From Chloroflexi bacterium bin20 (GTDB lineage Bacteria > Chloroflexota > Anaerolineae > Aggregatilineales > Phototrophicaceae), in NCBI GenBank assembly GCA_002238485.1, contig MPMG01000008.1:83314-147313 (forward strand): a stretch of DNA of 64,000 bases, in the 5' to 3' direction. The position numbers and the translations under genes were made by a program. This document shows, in pieces, positions 43,602-53,531 of the stretch. Numbering within the stretch: the stretch's first letter is position 1; each line of letters begins with the position of its first letter. The notes below the pieces were generated by a model. That model saw nothing but the letters and a program-made list of their open reading frames with translations. It searched no databases and had not been told where the DNA came from.

Positions 43602-44447
43602 ATGACAGTTGCAAACCTATTGCGGGCGTGTTTACTGGCAACTCTGCTGCTTGTTAATGCCGCCTGCCGTCAAGAGCAGAAACTAGCCGCCAGCGATGTC
43701 GTGCTGGATATGGCGGTCAGCGATTTGCTGGTGGGCGAGACCACGCTGACGATTCGGGTGCGTGACAACCAAGGCAATGCGCTTGCCGAGCTAGGCACGT
43801 TGAGTCTGCGCGGAGATATGGATCACGCCGGCATGACGCCCGTATTGGCGGAAGCGGACACCGCAGTCGAAGGCGTCTTCAACGTGCCATTCGAGTGGAC
43901 GATGGGCGGCAGTTGGACTGTCGAAGCCAGCTTGTCACTTCCTGGCGGCGAGGTCGCGAGCCAGGTATTTCGCTATGATATCGACAGTCCAAGCGAAGAT
44001 CAGGACATGGCTGATGATGCCGACCCGGCAGATGCGGCGACAGACACAGCCGGGACAAACAGCAGCGCTTATTTGCAGATCACCAACCGTGGCAGCGATG
44101 ATATCGTGTTGATTTCGGCATCCAGCGCGGTGGCGGCAGCAGTCGAGTTTCACGAGACGCGCGTGACAGACGGCGTGGCGTCCATGAGGCGCCTGGAGGA
44201 GTTGATCGTGCCGGGCAAGGGTGAAATTGAACTGGCGCCGGGCGGCCTGCACCTCATGCTGATGAACCTGACTGGCGATCTGCAACTTAGAGACAACTTC
44301 GTACTCGAGTTGACCAGCAGCGCGGGGCAATTGTATCGGATAGACTTCCACGTCATCGAGCCACCCTCCAGCGACTTGGTGGATAGCGTGTATCTGGGCG
44401 ACCTGGTCTTCAACAATCGCTGGGCGCGTCCCGCCAGCGCCGGCTGA
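43602..44447 (+). CDS. FixH/YtkA-like plus PCu(A)C copper chaperone lipoprotein
   Basis: 281 aa. A signal peptide ends in VNAACRQEQ, a possible lipobox. Residues about 30-135 form a FixH/YtkA-like beta domain with GDMDHAGMTPV. After an acidic linker, residues about 150-270 match PCu(A)C: AYLQITNRGSDDIVLISASS, EFHETRVTDGVASMRRL and LAPGGLHLMLMNL, with the His and Met ligands for Cu(I). It probably delivers copper outside the cell membrane. Coupled to the membrane protein upstream. Confidence 0.82.
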   Translation: MTVANLLRACLLATLLLVNAACRQEQKLAASDVVLDMAVSDLLVGETTLTIRVRDNQGNALAELGTLSLRGDMDHAGMTPVLAEADTAVEGVFNVPFEWTMGGSWTVEASLSLPGGEVASQVFRYDIDSPSEDQDMADDADPADAATDTAGTNSSAYLQITNRGSDDIVLISASSAVAAAVEFHETRVTDGVASMRRLEELIVPGKGEIELAPGGLHLMLMNLTGDLQLRDNFVLELTSSAGQLYRIDFHVIEPPSSDLVDSVYLGDLVFNNRWARPASAG

Positions 44448-44453
44448 TCAAAC

Positions 44454-44957
44454 GTGCGCATCCGCCCCGCCAATCCCGATGATGCCGCCTGGCTGGACGA
44501 TTGTTTTGCGGTTGGGATGGGCTGGCACAAACCGGCCGGCTACTTTGAACGCGTTTGGGAGCAGCAGGCTGTTGGCGCGCTGATTCTGCTCTTGGCGCTG
44601 GATGCCGACGACTATCTGGGGCATTGCAAGCTAGTTTGGTCGCCTGACTACTCGGGCTTCCGCGAGCGAGGCATTCCAGAAATCCAGGATCTCAATGTCA
44701 TACGGTCGCAACGGCGGCAAGGCCTGGCATCGCATCTGCTGGATGAGGCAGAGGCGCGCATTGTCAAGCGGTCGCGCTTTGCCGGCCTGGGATTCGGTTT
44801 GTACGCCGATTATGGCGCGGCGCAGCGGTTGTATATCCAGCGCGGTTATGTGCCAGACGGGCATGGCCTGCACTATTTTGACGAGCCGCTGCCACCAGGC
44901 GCAACCTGCACGGTTGACGACGACCTGGTGCTCTACCTGGTCAAACAGTTGTGGTGA
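44454..44957 (+). CDS. GNAT family N-acetyltransferase
   Basis: 167 aa. MRIRPANPDDAAWLDDCF is the usual first strand-helix; LNVIRSQRRQGLASHLLDEAE is motif A with the acetyl-CoA R/Q-x-x-G-x-G/A loop; RLYIQRGYVPDG is motif B. It starts 6 bp after the chaperone gene. Substrate unknown. Its end overlaps the large flippase gene by 17 bp, convergent. Confidence 0.9.
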   Translation: MRIRPANPDDAAWLDDCFAVGMGWHKPAGYFERVWEQQAVGALILLLALDADDYLGHCKLVWSPDYSGFRERGIPEIQDLNVIRSQRRQGLASHLLDEAEARIVKRSRFAGLGFGLYADYGAAQRLYIQRGYVPDGHGLHYFDEPLPPGATCTVDDDLVLYLVKQLW

Positions 44958-47900
44958 GCCAGCGCAGCAGCGGCAGGCTCCGCGCAGATGCTGGCAGCAG
45001 TTTCAGCAGCGCTTCGCCCTCCGCAGGATCCAGCGGACGCAGCAGCAGCAGCACGACCGCATAGACCGCGCCAGACGCGAGCAGCGCCAACAGCGAGCTG
45101 CCCAAAACCAGCAGCGCCAGCCCCATCATCGCCAGCGACGCCAGCGGACGCCAAAGCAGGCTGCGCACGCGTAGGTCTGTCAGTTCGCGTTGCAGCAGAA
45201 ACAGGAAAGGCGCCAGCAAGGCCAACTCCGAGGCGATTGTCGCCAGCGCAGCCGCCTGGAAACCGTACTGCGGGATGAAAACCAGGTTAGCAGCGATATT
45301 GAAGAGCACAGCGCCGGCGAATGCCCGCGTGATCAACCGCTGCAAGCCCAGCGCGATCAAGGCATATTGCGTCACGCTGTTGAGCCAGCCAAAAGGAATG
45401 CTCCAGATCATCAGCTGCAGGGCGATTGCGCCATCGGGCAGGTAGCGATTGCCGCCCAGCAGTAGTGTCAGCGGCTCGGCCAGCAACGTAAATGCCACCG
45501 CCAGCGGCAATGTCATGGCGAATAGCAGCTTTATGGCGAAGCGGTAGGTTTGGCTGAGGGCGCGCCGGTCATCTTTGGCTTGTCGCGATAGCACCGGGAA
45601 GAGCGCCTGCGTCAAGAATGCCGGCACGATGTTGATCGCCAGCAGCCACTTGTAGGCTGTGCTGTACTGCGCCACCGTCGCCGCGCCTTTCAATGCCTGC
45701 AAGATGACGATATCAATCTGGAAGAAGACAGTCGCCAAAAAATGATTGAGCATCAGCGGGAAGCATTCGCCGACCATATCGCGGACCAGCCGGCGATCGG
45801 GCAACCGCGGCGCGAACCGACCGATCAGCGCCCGCCCCGCCCACAACAGCACCGCCAGCGTCAGCAGGTTGTTGAATATGCTGATGGCAGCCAGTCCCAC
45901 GATACCGTAGCCCAGTAAGAGCGCGATCACGCCCAGCACAGCTTTGTTGATGGTGGTGATTGTGGCGATGGCGGCCGGTTTTTCGGCTTGTTCGTTGGCA
46001 TAAAAGAGCGATGTCATGCCTTTGGACAAGCTGGCCGGGAAGAGCCCGATATACAGCAAACCGATAGCCAGCAAGCCGTCGCCGCCGATCGCTTCTGCTC
46101 CCGAGCTGCCCCACAGCAGCAACACGCCAGCCAACAAAGGCGCGCCAGCCAGACTCAAACACAGCCGAAACAGCGATGTGTTGTACAAGAGGCGCCCCGC
46201 CCGCGGCCTGTTCTGCGCTGCTTCGCGGATGAGAAAGACATCCAGTCCGAAATTGGTGACTATGTCGAAAGCGACAAATAGCACGACCGCAAAATTGTAT
46301 ATCCCCACCTCGGCGGGCAGCAGCAAGCGATACATCACGATGGCGAAAGCCAGGTCGATGCCGCGATTGAACAGATTCAGGATGATGGGCGCGATGCTGT
46401 TGCGCGCTACCTTGGCCAGTCCAGAGGAGTCGGCGCTGTTCAAGCCGATATAAGCGCGCCAAAACCAGCCGCCCAGCACAAAACCAATCAACGCCACGCT
46501 GATGGAAGATGCGAACATGCCCAGCTGCACGCTGGCCGGGCTGTAAACCAGGCGCACATTCCAATCGCCCGCCGGCAGCTCGACGCCTTGCAGGTTCGCC
46601 AGCACCAGCCGCACTTCCAGCCCAAATTCTTCGGCTTCGCCCGTGCCAAAAGGCCGAGCAAAAGCGCGCCAGCCCGGCATGAAACTCTCGCTGACGACCA
46701 GCCAGCTATCGGCAGGCACGCTGATGTCGATGAACTTTTCGCGTCCGGTGCCCCGCGTGATGACAGCTGGTTGATAACGCGAGATATGCAAGCCGCCTTG
46801 CAAGATGCCCAATTCATCAAAACGGAAGCCGCCGCCATGCTCGGCCAGCCAGCGCGAATCCCAATCGGCTTTGTCGACTGTGAAGGCACGTGGCATGACC
46901 GACTCGTTTTCCCAGATAGCGATCTCTTGTCGATAGACTGGCTTCCAGCCCGCCAGCGGGATCACCAGGTCGGGCGCGGTCAGCACATAGCGGACATTGA
47001 GTAGATTCAGCAGGTCGGACTCCAGCGCGGTTTCATAGCCGGCGTGATTCTTGTGTGGCGCAGTGAACAGCGGCGAGATGCGATTGTGGTCCAGGTTGTG
47101 CGCCGGCTGCAGCGAGCGCATGGTGGCCACATAGCCGCCCGGGATAATGCTGTCGTATCCGCGCACATCGTCCAGCCCATAGCGCATGCCGCTGTTGGCG
47201 ACCATAATCGGACCGCCAGCGCGCTCGTCTTCGAGGCTGGTGATGCGAAAATGCCCGCTCTGCCCGCGCAAGAATTCGATGGCCGGCGGCGTGAAATCCA
47301 GCAAAGCCGGATCGCTGGCCGGGTTGAATCCAGCAAAAGCCAGCAGCAGATCGCCCGCCACCAGCGCCAATGCCAGCAGCTGCCAGCGATTGCCACGAGC
47401 GCGACATGCCCAAAGAAGCGCGACGCCGCTGAGCAGCAAAAGCGCCGCCAGCAGCAGCGCTTGCGGCAGCAGATAACTGAACAGGGCGCGTCCATCCGCG
47501 AATGCGCCGTCCGCCAGCGCCACAGTCTGCACAATGCGCTCAAATATCGCTGCGAATCTGTCGAAGCCAAGCCAGGCGATTGCCGCGCAAAGCCCCAGCC
47601 CGCCACCAGCGACCAGCAACGATCGCCCCAGCCAGACAGGTTTGCAGCGCCGCTCTGCCAGCAGGTGCATGCCCAGCCCCGCCATGACCGCCAGCGCAAA
47701 ACTTAGCGCATAGACCCAGCGAAAAGGCGAATTGAGCTGATTCATGCCCGGCAGCCGATAGAGCAGGCCATAGGTCGGCGCGCCAAACATGAAGGACAGC
47801 GCGATCAAAGCCAGCAGAGCGAAAATCAGCAGGAATTGCGCTTCGGGCAAGCGGCGGCGCAGACTCGTCAGCAGCGCCCAGCCAGCCAGGCAAAGCGGCA

Positions 47901-49110
47901 GCAGGCCCACATACAGCGCGCCTTCGACATAATTCTTGACACCCCAAAAGATCGTTTCGATCTTGTTGCCAGCGGAATCAAACAGCGCAGTGATGGTCTG
48001 CCCGCTGAAGACATCGACATAGCTATGATGCGCCGGGCTGCCAAAGACATTGGGCAAGAAAAAAAGCAGCAGGTCGCGCGGCGGATGGGCGTAACCCAGC
48101 ACTGTCTCCAGGCTAGAACGCTCTGCCCGCCAGTTGCTCTGCACGAATTCGTACAGCGGGATCAACTGCAGCGCTGCCAAACCCACACCCAGCGCAACCA
48201 GCAGCAGCAGCCACAGACATTTGCTCGCCAGCCAGCGCAGAGGGAGATTGCCCGCCTGCCGCCATTGACGCGCGCCTATCCACAGCAGGCGAAACGCAGC
48301 GTAATAGCCAGCGATCAGCAACGTGTAGATAGTCATTTCGACATGTCCGGCCAAGATGCAGCAGCCAACTGCGACCGCGCCGATGACCATCCACAGCAGC
48401 GCCGTGCCGCGGAAAATCCACAGATTGCGCTCGCGCAGGATGTTTTCGATCATCCATAGAATCAGCGGCAACCAGACAGCCGCCGCCACGATCATGGGGA
48501 AGACTGTGTTGGCGATCAAAAAACCGCAAAGCTGCCAACTAATTCCAGCCAGGGCAGCGCCAGCCCGGTTGCCCCCCAATGTGCGCAGATAGCCAGCCAT
48601 GAAACCGCCTGCCAGCCACAGATTCAACACGATAAACCAGCCATAAGCGGCGCTCAGCGGCAGCAGGTAATAGACGACGCTCAATGGATAGAGCGCGGAA
48701 TGCTGCCCGGCCGCGAAGAAAGGGATGCCAGCAAACTGATGCGGATTCCACAGCGGGATTTCGCCCTGTGTCACCTGCGCGCGGATGAAAGACTTCCACG
48801 GCAGGTTTTGCAGCACCATATCCGACAGCAGATGGTTCTGCGGCGCGGGGGCTTTGGCGACCTCGCGGTAGGCGGCGTAAGGCGGATATTGAAACAGATT
48901 CTCGGTGGGCAACAGTGTGCGGCCACCGAGGGTCTGCTGGTGAAATAGTAGCAGCGGCATCAGCAGCAGCAGACAAATCAGGGCGATATCTGGCGTGGCG
49001 CGGCGCAGCGGTTGCGGCATAGACAGCATCGAAATCTTTGCCAGATTATTCACAAGGACCGCCAGATATTGCGTGGCAGCAGAACGATTCGCCGAGCATT
49101 CATGCGCCAT
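44941..49110 (-). CDS. Fusion of YfhO-like membrane glycosyltransferase and Wzx/MOP flippase
   Basis: 1389 aa. Residues about 35-870 look like YfhO (GT-C-like): GRTLLPTENLFQYPPY, PLWNPHQFAGIPFFA, NSPFRWVYALSFALAVMAGLG, then a soluble C-terminal part (ITSLEDERAGGPIMVANSGM, DVRGYDSIIPGGYV, PRAFTVDKADWDSR). Residues about 900-1385 form a 12- to 14-segment polysaccharide flippase (NSIAPIILNLFNRGIDLAFA, FFQIDIVILQALKGAATVAQYS). Both halves handle lipid-linked glycans. ATG 49110 has AGGGA upstream; a later ATG at 49029 lacks one. No frameshift is seen at the join. Confidence 0.82.
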   Translation of the reverse strand: MAHECSANRSAATQYLAVLVNNLAKISMLSMPQPLRRATPDIALICLLLLMPLLLFHQQTLGGRTLLPTENLFQYPPYAAYREVAKAPAPQNHLLSDMVLQNLPWKSFIRAQVTQGEIPLWNPHQFAGIPFFAAGQHSALYPLSVVYYLLPLSAAYGWFIVLNLWLAGGFMAGYLRTLGGNRAGAALAGISWQLCGFLIANTVFPMIVAAAVWLPLILWMIENILRERNLWIFRGTALLWMVIGAVAVGCCILAGHVEMTIYTLLIAGYYAAFRLLWIGARQWRQAGNLPLRWLASKCLWLLLLVALGVGLAALQLIPLYEFVQSNWRAERSSLETVLGYAHPPRDLLLFFLPNVFGSPAHHSYVDVFSGQTITALFDSAGNKIETIFWGVKNYVEGALYVGLLPLCLAGWALLTSLRRRLPEAQFLLIFALLALIALSFMFGAPTYGLLYRLPGMNQLNSPFRWVYALSFALAVMAGLGMHLLAERRCKPVWLGRSLLVAGGGLGLCAAIAWLGFDRFAAIFERIVQTVALADGAFADGRALFSYLLPQALLLAALLLLSGVALLWACRARGNRWQLLALALVAGDLLLAFAGFNPASDPALLDFTPPAIEFLRGQSGHFRITSLEDERAGGPIMVANSGMRYGLDDVRGYDSIIPGGYVATMRSLQPAHNLDHNRISPLFTAPHKNHAGYETALESDLLNLLNVRYVLTAPDLVIPLAGWKPVYRQEIAIWENESVMPRAFTVDKADWDSRWLAEHGGGFRFDELGILQGGLHISRYQPAVITRGTGREKFIDISVPADSWLVVSESFMPGWRAFARPFGTGEAEEFGLEVRLVLANLQGVELPAGDWNVRLVYSPASVQLGMFASSISVALIGFVLGGWFWRAYIGLNSADSSGLAKVARNSIAPIILNLFNRGIDLAFAIVMYRLLLPAEVGIYNFAVVLFVAFDIVTNFGLDVFLIREAAQNRPRAGRLLYNTSLFRLCLSLAGAPLLAGVLLLWGSSGAEAIGGDGLLAIGLLYIGLFPASLSKGMTSLFYANEQAEKPAAIATITTINKAVLGVIALLLGYGIVGLAAISIFNNLLTLAVLLWAGRALIGRFAPRLPDRRLVRDMVGECFPLMLNHFLATVFFQIDIVILQALKGAATVAQYSTAYKWLLAINIVPAFLTQALFPVLSRQAKDDRRALSQTYRFAIKLLFAMTLPLAVAFTLLAEPLTLLLGGNRYLPDGAIALQLMIWSIPFGWLNSVTQYALIALGLQRLITRAFAGAVLFNIAANLVFIPQYGFQAAALATIASELALLAPFLFLLQRELTDLRVRSLLWRPLASLAMMGLALLVLGSSLLALLASGAVYAVVLLLLRPLDPAEGEALLKLLPASARSLPLLRWLTTTV

Positions 49111-49200
49111 ATTGTCCCTGCATACGCTGCAAGTTTATAGGGCTTGTCCGCTTTGTGCGCTCTGACAAGGCGTCAATGCACGGTTCGCAGCCTATCCTGC

Positions 49201-49228
49201 TTGCGCGCTATGACGATAGGTCTACAAT
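49201..49228 (+). promoter_or_regulatory. Candidate promoter of the kinase-like gene
   Basis: TTGCGC (49201-49206), a 16-nt spacer and TACAAT (49223-49228) lie 82 bp before the start. The 200-bp divergent gap 49111-49310 holds nothing else. Confidence 0.45.
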
Positions 49229-49310
49229 GGAAGCGGTTTTTCTCTTCCAATCCCGCGCTGTTCGTCTCACACAGTGGGTTCTGCCGGGGCAGCGCCAGAG
49301 GCAGAGGGTC

Positions 49311-52300
49311 ATGGCGGACAGCCTGTTCGACAAGCGGTATCGCTATAACTACATTTATCCGCGCGGACGATCTGGCGAGACTCTGCGCGCGGTGGATACG
49401 CAGGACGACGACCGACCGGTCGCCATCAAGCGCCCTCATCCCAATGATGCGCCGCCCATCCGCGCCGGGCAAGAAGTCAGCATCATCAACGAACGTGAGG
49501 CTTTGACGCGCCTGGCTGGGCATCCCGTGTTGACCGAGCTCTTGGGCAGCGGACAATTCTTTGTCGGCGGCATCCCCCAGCAATACATCGTTATGGAACG
49601 GGCCGAAGGCCTCATCATCGCCGACGAAGTGGCGCGTCTGGATGGCAATCAACAGCGCCTGCCCGAGCTGGAAATGCTGGAGATCGTCGGCCAACTGATC
49701 GACTTGCTGCAAGCGGCGCACGACAAGGACATTGTTTATAACGATGTAGACGCCAAACATCTGTTTTGGAATCGCGATGCCTATCAGTTGAAAGTGATCG
49801 ACTGGGGCAACGCCGTCTTCCTGGAAGGTGACGAGACAACACCACAAGGAATCAGCCGCCAGACCGATATCTATCAGCTTGGCGAATTGCTCTATTTTTT
49901 GCTTTCGGGCGGTCACCGCGTCGAAGTGCCGCGTATCGCCGATGCCGATTTCGCAGTGGACTTCCATCAAGACGCCGACCAGATCGACCAGCGCCTGCAA
50001 GCCATCGTGGCGCGCGCTATCCATCCCAACCTGCGCTATCGCTATGCCGCGCTGGCAGAGCTGACGACTGACATGCTGCGTTATCGGCGTCCTTTGGAAC
50101 AGCGCCGCGACGAACTGGTAGCGCGCAGCAATGAGAAACTCAAAGCCAAGGACTTGAGCCGCAACGACCTGCTGGCATTGCAAACTACGCTGCAGAGCGC
50201 GCTGCGTCAAGACCCGGCGCATCCAGCCACACGAAAGGCACAAAGCGAAATCGTCGATCGTTTGCGCGACCTGGAAGTCTCTGCCGATCTGGACGCCGTG
50301 CGCATACTGCTGGGCGGCTCAAACTGGTCGGGCGCGGCCGACTTGCTGGCAGACTTGCGCGAGCGCGCCGGCAGCAAAACCGCAGCCCTGGTGCATCTGC
50401 TCTTCGACTGGTGTCTGCTGCTGACCGATGCCTCATCCGCCAGCATACCCAGCTGGATCAACGAGGCGGCGACGCTGCTCTTTGAAGACAAAGCCGGCAA
50501 AGCTGCCAACCGGCTGCTGGCACAGGGCGCGCCCAACGAGGCCGCCAGAACCCTGCAATGGCAGCTGGCCGAACGCATCAGCGCGCATGTGCCCGGTGTG
50601 CTGCTGCTGCGACCCAATCTGGCGCGGCTGGACGAGTCGCTGCGTCAGTTGGCCATACAAGGCATCGAGATAGACGAGGCGCGGGCGGGCCTGGCCAGCG
50701 TCATGCAAACGTTGGATATTGCGAACGGCACAGTCATCCCTGGCGCCAACAGCCTGCACAACGCTTGTCATGAAATGGTCGTGAGCTTGTCAGCGCTGGA
50801 CGGCGGATTAAATCTACTCAGCCAGCGTCTCGCGCTATCAGAACGGCGTCTGCCTTTGTTGGCGCTGTCTCGGGCGCTGGATGCGGCGCGCGCGCTGGAA
50901 GACAACATGCGCGTTATCGGGCAATGCGCCGCCAGCGATCCACGCGCGGCATTGAGCGCACTGGGCGTCTGCCGCGCCATCGACCCCCCCAACCCGGCTT
51001 GGGACCAACTCGAAGACTTCCTCAGCCTGCTTTACGAAATCTTGCAAGACAGCCAACAATTCGTTCCTGCCGCGGACGGCGCCGACTTGGATGCCTGGCT
51101 GACTGCCAAGCATGCCGAGCTGCAGCCTTTTGCCGCTCAGCTGTTTGATGAGCAGCTGGCTGCCATATTGGCTGGCATAGAAAACGCGCAGGCAGCTTGG
51201 GCGCACTTTCGACAGGTCGTGGTGGTCGGTGACAGAGCCGAAGCGACTGCCGCTCTGGAACGCGCCGCAGAGTCATTGCGCTCGCTCAGCCCTGGACTGG
51301 CTGGCTGGTTCGGCCAGTTGCGCGGCGTGATCGAAGGCGCGAATTATGTCGAGCGCCACGCAGTTCCCGGACATTTAGGGCGGACCTTGGCGGATGGCTG
51401 GGCGGCATTCGACAATTCGCAATTGGCAGATGCGCAGCGGCTGGGCCAACAAGCGCTGGAGATCGCCCGCAGTGACAGCGAGCAGTTCATCGCCGAACGC
51501 TTGATGAAACTGTCTCGTGGCTTGCGAGACTGGCTGGAGCGCAACGGCATCGAAAGCGAAGCCCGCACAGAAGCTGCCCTCACAGAAATTGAACTGCTCT
51601 TCAGCAAAGCCGAAGCGCGCGCCGTCGAGCAATTTGAGAATCAGATGCCGAGCACCGAAACCTACCTCAAGGCGATGGGACAGGGGCTGGTGCATGCCTT
51701 CGTGTCCAGCAATACGGCGGCGCTGCGCATCCTTTTCACGCAGTACACGCTCAATGGCGTCCTGGCTGCGCACGAAGCGGCTCTGGATGATGCGCGTTTT
51801 TGGCAGGCAGCGGCAGAACGTTGCTTGCCGGGGGTCGCCGATGGTCACAGCGCGGTCGGCAGATTGGACGAATTCATCCAGCGGCGCGAGAACCTGCTGG
51901 CGGCGCAAACTATCTTTGACGAGCTGCGCGGTCCTTCTGTTGTCGACAGCCTGGGCGAGCTGGCGCGCCAACTGGAAGAAAATCCGCAAGCCGAGCAGTT
52001 GACATCGGGCGTCCAAAGCCTGCGCGCGCTGGAAGCCGCCCTGGCCGATTGGGCAGATGCCGAATTTCGCGCGGCCGGCGTCAAGCTGGAGCAGGTGCTT
52101 CGCTATATCACCGAGGCCGAAGCCAATGCCGATCTCCAGTTGGACGGCTATCGCGCCTGGATCATGGACTTGCAGGCTGCGCTGGCCGAGCTGGTCCGAA
52201 AGCGGCGCAGCCTCAGCCAGGCTATCGACCGCCAGACCGACGAGCCGCAGCCCAATATCCGTGAAGCAATTCATATGCAAGCGGATGTAACCGAAGACCT

Positions 52301-53531
52301 GCTCGGCTATCAGCAGGCGCAGATGATGCTGGGCTGGCGCGATACCTACGAAGCCTTCGTGGGCATCTACACAGGCGAAAAACGGCGCGGCGCCAAGCTC
52401 GAGGCCATGGATGAGCATTTCAAAGCCATGTTCATCGATCGCAATCCAGCTTATCCGCTCTTCCGCCACTGGTATCGACTGGTCGAGGCCCTGCCCGAAG
52501 AACCTCCTGAGCCAGAAGAAGAATCGCTCAGCCCCTCACAAGCCGTCACGCCGCAATCTACCAGCATAGAGGCAGACCATTCCCCCGACGAAGCTGTCGA
52601 TGCCGAGCAGCGAGCTCCGACGCGTCGCTGGCTTTTCAACTTGGCAGCCATCATTGGCATCGTGCTGGTTATCGGTGGTTTGGGGGGCTTGGCAGGCAAT
52701 GGCAACTTTGAGTCGCTGCTGGCGATCCTGCAGCCCGAGCCGACCGCTACTTTGACGCCTGGCAACACAGCCACAGCCACCGCAGCGCCCACCGATACGC
52801 CAACCAGCGAGCCGACCCAAGCGCCAACCGACACAGCCACTCCCGAGCCTTCGCCGACGCCTCTGCCCACCATCGCCAATATACCTGCGCCAACACCCAC
52901 AGCGCTGCCCGCCATTCAGCCCACGCCCATATTGCCGCCTGGCGGGCTGGCTGGCGCGCAAGACCTGCTGGCGCTCTACCGCGACCGAACTGCCGCGCCA
53001 TTCTGGGATACAGACCTTTTCAAGCAAGAAGACAATTCCTGGCTTCTGGGCAATGAAACAGCCGATGGCGAACCGATCCTGCTGAGTCCGCCGGTCGATC
53101 TGCTAGAACAGCAGTACGGCAGCCAGCCGACAGCGCGCATAGCCAGCCTGCTGGCCGAGTTGAGCCTGCGCAGCAGCATGGCGGCACTGGTCGCAGAGGG
53201 CGAAGTCAGCTTTGGCATTCGTCTGCAGTCAACAGAGGGCGACGAGAACGTCGGCATTCAGATCCGTCAGGACGGCAACGGCATCATCAGCCTGGCTCAA
53301 GTGCGCGATGGCCTTGCCGACACCATCAGCCAGCGCAGCGTGCCCAATATGATCGCTCGCCTGCGTCTGGAACGAAATGGCGAAACCGGCGAGACCCGCG
53401 CCTATTTCAACGACCAGCAGGTCGGCGAGCCGATGACAAGCCTGCCCGCGGATGTTGCTGTCTTGCCGGCGATTGTGGCTGCCGATGGCCTAGTGCTGGC
53501 TGTGTCTGCCTGGCAACTGGAACTCGAATAA
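49311..53531 (+). CDS. Atypical protein kinase-like membrane protein with C-terminal extracellular domain
   Basis: 1406 aa from the ATG at 49311, preceded by AGAGGG. Residues 1-280 are kinase-like: VAIK with K40, E61, YND in place of HRD at 143-145, DAKHLFWN in place of KPxN, and DWG for DFG at 164. A long helical region (about 280-1065) follows. A membrane segment near 1105-1127 precedes a Pro/Thr-rich linker and a beta-rich C-terminal domain (about 1220-1406) resembling concanavalin/LamG sandwiches. Probably a trans-membrane Ser/Thr kinase or pseudokinase. Catalytic activity is doubtful because the HRD His and the catalytic Lys are lost. Confidence 0.85.
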   Translation: MADSLFDKRYRYNYIYPRGRSGETLRAVDTQDDDRPVAIKRPHPNDAPPIRAGQEVSIINEREALTRLAGHPVLTELLGSGQFFVGGIPQQYIVMERAEGLIIADEVARLDGNQQRLPELEMLEIVGQLIDLLQAAHDKDIVYNDVDAKHLFWNRDAYQLKVIDWGNAVFLEGDETTPQGISRQTDIYQLGELLYFLLSGGHRVEVPRIADADFAVDFHQDADQIDQRLQAIVARAIHPNLRYRYAALAELTTDMLRYRRPLEQRRDELVARSNEKLKAKDLSRNDLLALQTTLQSALRQDPAHPATRKAQSEIVDRLRDLEVSADLDAVRILLGGSNWSGAADLLADLRERAGSKTAALVHLLFDWCLLLTDASSASIPSWINEAATLLFEDKAGKAANRLLAQGAPNEAARTLQWQLAERISAHVPGVLLLRPNLARLDESLRQLAIQGIEIDEARAGLASVMQTLDIANGTVIPGANSLHNACHEMVVSLSALDGGLNLLSQRLALSERRLPLLALSRALDAARALEDNMRVIGQCAASDPRAALSALGVCRAIDPPNPAWDQLEDFLSLLYEILQDSQQFVPAADGADLDAWLTAKHAELQPFAAQLFDEQLAAILAGIENAQAAWAHFRQVVVVGDRAEATAALERAAESLRSLSPGLAGWFGQLRGVIEGANYVERHAVPGHLGRTLADGWAAFDNSQLADAQRLGQQALEIARSDSEQFIAERLMKLSRGLRDWLERNGIESEARTEAALTEIELLFSKAEARAVEQFENQMPSTETYLKAMGQGLVHAFVSSNTAALRILFTQYTLNGVLAAHEAALDDARFWQAAAERCLPGVADGHSAVGRLDEFIQRRENLLAAQTIFDELRGPSVVDSLGELARQLEENPQAEQLTSGVQSLRALEAALADWADAEFRAAGVKLEQVLRYITEAEANADLQLDGYRAWIMDLQAALAELVRKRRSLSQAIDRQTDEPQPNIREAIHMQADVTEDLLGYQQAQMMLGWRDTYEAFVGIYTGEKRRGAKLEAMDEHFKAMFIDRNPAYPLFRHWYRLVEALPEEPPEPEEESLSPSQAVTPQSTSIEADHSPDEAVDAEQRAPTRRWLFNLAAIIGIVLVIGGLGGLAGNGNFESLLAILQPEPTATLTPGNTATATAAPTDTPTSEPTQAPTDTATPEPSPTPLPTIANIPAPTPTALPAIQPTPILPPGGLAGAQDLLALYRDRTAAPFWDTDLFKQEDNSWLLGNETADGEPILLSPPVDLLEQQYGSQPTARIASLLAELSLRSSMAALVAEGEVSFGIRLQSTEGDENVGIQIRQDGNGIISLAQVRDGLADTISQRSVPNMIARLRLERNGETGETRAYFNDQQVGEPMTSLPADVAVLPAIVAADGLVLAVSAWQLELE

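Noticed and set aside
49173..50243. 356-aa minus-strand ORF over the kinase start.
   Set aside because: It is antisense to the conserved kinase region and has no recognisable domain or ribosome site.
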